NCBI GenBank assembly: GCA_913049755.1
Contig: CAJWXO010000043.1
Span: forward strand, 1-9,077
DNA: 9,077 nt
Source: an uncultured Cryomorphaceae bacterium
GTDB taxonomy: Bacteria; Bacteroidota; Bacteroidia; Flavobacteriales; Schleiferiaceae
Direction of reading: 5' to 3'
Under the pieces are notes generated by a model. That model made no database searches and was not told the origin of the DNA. It saw only the letters and a list, made by a program, of their open reading frames with translations. Of the stretch, positions 6,768-9,077 are shown one piece after another; the first letter of the stretch is position 1; each line of letters starts with the position of its first letter. Position numbers and translations under genes: made by a program.

Positions 6768-7817
6768 ATGAAAAGAGGAAACATTTTAATTATTTTTAGC
6801 CTCCTAAATTTTGCTGTATTCAGCCAGCAAATCGTACAAATTGGTTCGGATTTTGACAACTGTGGAGGAACCCCAGCTTATGGGCTTTACGACTACTCTC
6901 AATCTACCATGCTTTATTTGGCTTCAGAATTAGAATCTAATGGGATATCAGCAGGCAATTCGATTACTGCCATTCAGTTTCAATTTAATAGCTGGGAGAA
7001 CGGTTACGAGCTAAACAATCAAACCATTAAAATGTCCCACATTTCAGAATCTACCCTTCCTGATCCAGGACTACCAGATTATAGCGGCTTAACCATATCC
7101 AATACCACAACAGTTAAAAACGAATTTGATTTTAGAGGTTTTACTGGGATTACATGGGGGCAATTTGATTTTGACACCCCATTTATATGGGATGGTACAA
7201 GCAACATACTTGTTACCTGGGAAAATAGAGATGGTTCTTGGGATAGTGGTTACGGGTGGCTCGAAGGAAGAAGTATAAGCAACCGCTGTCACATATGGTA
7301 TAAGGACGACAACTATCCAACGGCGAGCTCCAGTACAGATAGAGACCTCCCAAATATTAGACTGCATACTAGTTTTAACCCGCTGCCAATAACATTAAAT
7401 TCATTTTCAGGAAAATTACTTTCAGGTCTTGGGAATTCAATCCAATTGGATTGGTCAACGGCATCTGAAAAAGACAACAACTATTTCACCTTATTGAGAT
7501 CCTTTGACGGTCAAACATGGGAAGATATAACAAGGTTGTCAGGCGCAGGTAATTCAAACGAATTATTGACCTACCAATATATAGATCGAAACATCATTTT
7601 GAAATCCATCGAAAACAACACAATCTATTACAAGCTGTCTCAAACAGATTATGATGGTACCACAGAGTTTTTTCAAATCATCCCAGTTGAAATTCAACCA
7701 GCCAAAACCCATGTTGTAAGAAGAACCAATCTTATGGGTCAAGAGGTTGATCAAAATCACAATGGACTGATCATCGAAACATGGAACAATGGGACTGTTG
7801 TCAAATCATTCCAATAG
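6768..7817 (+). CDS. Secreted protein with C-terminal T9SS-type sorting tail (paralog 1)
   Basis: I do not recognise a characterised protein. Residues 1-20 are a signal peptide (MKRGNILIIFSLLNFAVFSQ). Residues about 22-200 form a beta-rich module with YGLYDYSQSTMLY (38-50), TPFIWDGTSNILVTWENRDG (137-156) and YPTASSS (183-189); this general pattern is frequent in exported Bacteroidota proteins, but its ligand is unknown. Residues 206-305 are a second beta-sandwich-like segment (LPITLNSFSG, IQLDWSTASEKDNNYF, RSFDGQTWE, YYKLSQTDYDGTTEFF), of the kind often placed just before T9SS sorting domains. The tail, about 312-349, with RTNLMGQEVDQNHNG and ending GTVVKSFQ, resembles a type A sorting domain but lacks the usual NP-containing first strand. 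Only two cysteines occur, Cys32 and Cys174. The protein is probably exported across the outer membrane and either anchored or released. Confidence 0.82.
   Translation: MKRGNILIIFSLLNFAVFSQQIVQIGSDFDNCGGTPAYGLYDYSQSTMLYLASELESNGISAGNSITAIQFQFNSWENGYELNNQTIKMSHISESTLPDPGLPDYSGLTISNTTTVKNEFDFRGFTGITWGQFDFDTPFIWDGTSNILVTWENRDGSWDSGYGWLEGRSISNRCHIWYKDDNYPTASSSTDRDLPNIRLHTSFNPLPITLNSFSGKLLSGLGNSIQLDWSTASEKDNNYFTLLRSFDGQTWEDITRLSGAGNSNELLTYQYIDRNIILKSIENNTIYYKLSQTDYDGTTEFFQIIPVEIQPAKTHVVRRTNLMGQEVDQNHNGLIIETWNNGTVVKSFQ
7740..7794 (+). repeat. 55-nt direct repeat, copy 1
   Basis: Identical base for base to 9023-9077. It covers the sorting-tail codons from GQEVDQ to the ETWNNG segment of paralog 1. 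Copy 2 reaches the window edge, so the true repeat may be longer. Confidence 0.95.
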
Positions 7818-7860
7818 ACGCTAAAAACACACCATAACATAGGAATAACGAGCGTTTTTT
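7818..7860 (+). terminator. Possible terminator between the two paralogs
   Basis: ACGCT (7818-7822) pairs with AGCGT (7851-7855), extendable by a G-U and an A-U pair into the stop codon, and is followed by a run of T to 7860. The T run is good, but the 28-base loop is unusually long for an intrinsic terminator. Confidence 0.45.
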
Positions 7861-7902
7861 ACAATACTGACTTTTATAATGTTTTGATTGAGTATTTCTA
7901 TG

Positions 7903-7910
7903 TACTTTTG
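7903..7910 (+). promoter_or_regulatory. -7 promoter box (TACTTTTG) for the second secreted paralog
   Basis: A perfect TAnnTTTG match, with a TTTTG ending at 7886 sixteen bases upstream as the -33 candidate. It lies 32 bases before the ATG at 7943 and repeats the TACTTTTGCG core seen upstream of paralog 1, so the two genes are probably transcribed separately but similarly. Confidence 0.65.
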
Positions 7911-7942
7911 CGGCCTTAAATGCACATTAATTATTGCCGATC

Positions 7943-9077
7943 ATGAAGTATTTATTCATCTTTTCTCTCTTTTTACTGCTCCCATTAAGCTCAATTAGCC
8001 AAGAGGCAAGAACCATTACAATAGACAAAGGAACAAATATGATTATTAGGGCCCCGTTTTATGGTTTATATGATTATTCTCAATTTGGTATGATTTATAC
8101 GCGTGATGAAATACTCGGTGCAGGCTTTGCTGCTGGGTTAGATATAGAGGCAGGAGGTGATAGTATCGAAATAAAATCACTTTTCTTTGAATATTCTGAT
8201 TGGACTACGGGTTATACCGCAATCAATCAAACAGTAAAATTTTCTCATACAAGTGCAACATATCTAGAAAGAGGTCCAACTGGATCTGGTTCATCATATG
8301 TTGATCCGGATTACCGAGACATAAACCTCAGAAATACTACCACGGTCAAAGATAATTTCACATTTACAAATCCAAGCAACGAAGGTTGGGAAGAAATAGG
8401 AGACAATACTGTCGGACAAGCCACAGGTTTTGATACCCCTTTTTATTGGAATGGAGTGGATAATATATTAATCTCTTGGGAAAACAGGGACGGCACATAT
8501 ACTTTTAATGATTATGGTTGGTTAAGAGGCGGAAACAATAACAGCGGACATAGCAGAAGAGCCCATTCTTGGCGTTCTGATAATTTCTATCCAACTGCAT
8601 CATCTAGTTACAACTCCTCGGCGCCAAATATAAAATTGGTGATTGTTGCACCGTTATTTAATCCTTTGCCCATTACGCTGGGAACCTTTTCGGGGATTAT
8701 CGCTGCAGGGACAGAAAACACCATACAATTGGATTGGACGACCCAATCAGAAAAGGACAATGATTATTTTACGCTATGGCGCTCGTATGACGGTCAAACA
8801 TGGGAAGACATAACACAGCTGTCAGGCGCTGGAAATTCTAATGAAGTTTTGAGCTATCAATATATGGATCGAAACATCATTCCTCAATTAATTGAAAACA
8901 ATTCAGTTTACTACAAGCTATCTCAAACTGATTATGACGGCACCATAGAATTTTTTCATGTCATTCCTGTTGAAGTTAAATCATCAAAAATCCATATTGT
9001 ATCACGAACAAACTATATGGGACAAGAGGTTGATCAAAATCACAATGGACTGATCATCGAAACATGGAACAATGGGA
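7943..9077 (+). CDS. Secreted protein with T9SS-type sorting tail (paralog 2), 3' end outside window
   Basis: The open frame runs 378 codons to the right edge without a stop; by comparison with paralog 1 only about seven codons are missing. Residues 1-20 are a signal peptide (MKYLFIFSLFLLLPLSSISQ). The first module (about 22-235) keeps FYGLYDYSQFGMIY (39-52), NTTTVK (131-136), TPFYWNGVDNILISWENRDG (165-184) and YPTASSS (216-222), but is longer than in paralog 1 by some insertions (around 108-125 and 143-160). Residues 242-361 align without gaps to residues 206-325 of paralog 1 at roughly 70% identity counted by hand. The tail from GQEVDQ onward is identical. It contains no cysteine. It probably arose by tandem duplication and is likely T9SS cargo; its binding partner or activity is unknown. 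Confidence 0.82.
   Translation, partial: MKYLFIFSLFLLLPLSSISQEARTITIDKGTNMIIRAPFYGLYDYSQFGMIYTRDEILGAGFAAGLDIEAGGDSIEIKSLFFEYSDWTTGYTAINQTVKFSHTSATYLERGPTGSGSSYVDPDYRDINLRNTTTVKDNFTFTNPSNEGWEEIGDNTVGQATGFDTPFYWNGVDNILISWENRDGTYTFNDYGWLRGGNNNSGHSRRAHSWRSDNFYPTASSSYNSSAPNIKLVIVAPLFNPLPITLGTFSGIIAAGTENTIQLDWTTQSEKDNDYFTLWRSYDGQTWEDITQLSGAGNSNEVLSYQYMDRNIIPQLIENNSVYYKLSQTDYDGTIEFFHVIPVEVKSSKIHIVSRTNYMGQEVDQNHNGLIIETWNNG
9023..9077 (+). repeat. 55-nt direct repeat, copy 2
   Basis: Perfect copy of 7740-7794, encoding the same sorting-tail residues in paralog 2. The right-hand limit is set by the window edge, not by loss of identity. Confidence 0.95.

Noticed and set aside
7089..7760. Minus-strand frames within paralog 1 (7089-7367 and 7563-7760)
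   Set aside because: They are shadows of a well-supported secreted protein on the plus strand, with no motif of their own.
6768..9077. Tandem repeat genes as a mobile element or toxin array
   Set aside because: No transposase, integrase, terminal inverted repeats or immunity-like gene is visible; simple tandem duplication of cargo genes explains the pattern.

Overview
The window looks like chromosomal DNA of a Bacteroidota bacterium, most likely Flavobacteriales. The evidence is: a type IX secretion system (T9SS) gene, porT, beside ubiE; two secreted proteins with T9SS-type C-terminal sorting tails; -7 boxes of the Bacteroidota form TAnnTTTG; AT-rich DNA; few clear Shine-Dalgarno sequences; and several GTG/TTG starts. 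All identifications come from reading motifs by eye; no database search was run.

Layout. (1) Positions 1-312, minus strand: the N-terminal part of a secreted alpha/beta hydrolase resembling bacterial polyester hydrolases (cutinase/PETase group), cut by the left edge. (2) Positions 313-472: an AT-rich divergent promoter region. (3) Positions 473-6430, plus strand: six housekeeping genes: trmD (tRNA m1G37 methyltransferase), a class I aminotransferase, a heptose-phosphate kinase of the RfaE1 type, ubiE/menG (menaquinone methyltransferase), porT, and a large FAD-dependent oxidoreductase of the COG2509 type. From the aminotransferase on they are tightly spaced (0 nt, 20 nt, 37 nt, then a 1-nt overlap) and are probably one operon, with its own promoter at 1198. 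(4) Positions 6431-6767: a 337-bp gap that ends in a strong Rho-independent terminator and then a promoter. (5) Positions 6768-9077: two tandem paralogous secreted proteins, each with its own TACTTTTG promoter. The second runs off the right edge.

How it fits together. PorT is needed for T9SS export, and the tandem paralogs carry tails expected of T9SS cargo. The left-edge hydrolase is also exported, but its C-terminus is not visible. The rest of the operon is core metabolism: amino acids, LPS heptose, quinones and tRNA modification.

Most interesting points: the PETase-like hydrolase fragment; a 55-nt stretch that is perfectly identical between the two paralogs where the flanking protein is only about 70% identical, suggesting gene conversion of the sorting-tag segment; a pair of cysteines present together in one paralog and absent together from the other; and a possible leaderless trmD transcript. 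I see no CRISPR array, insertion sequence, rRNA or tRNA, and no clearly new multi-gene system.
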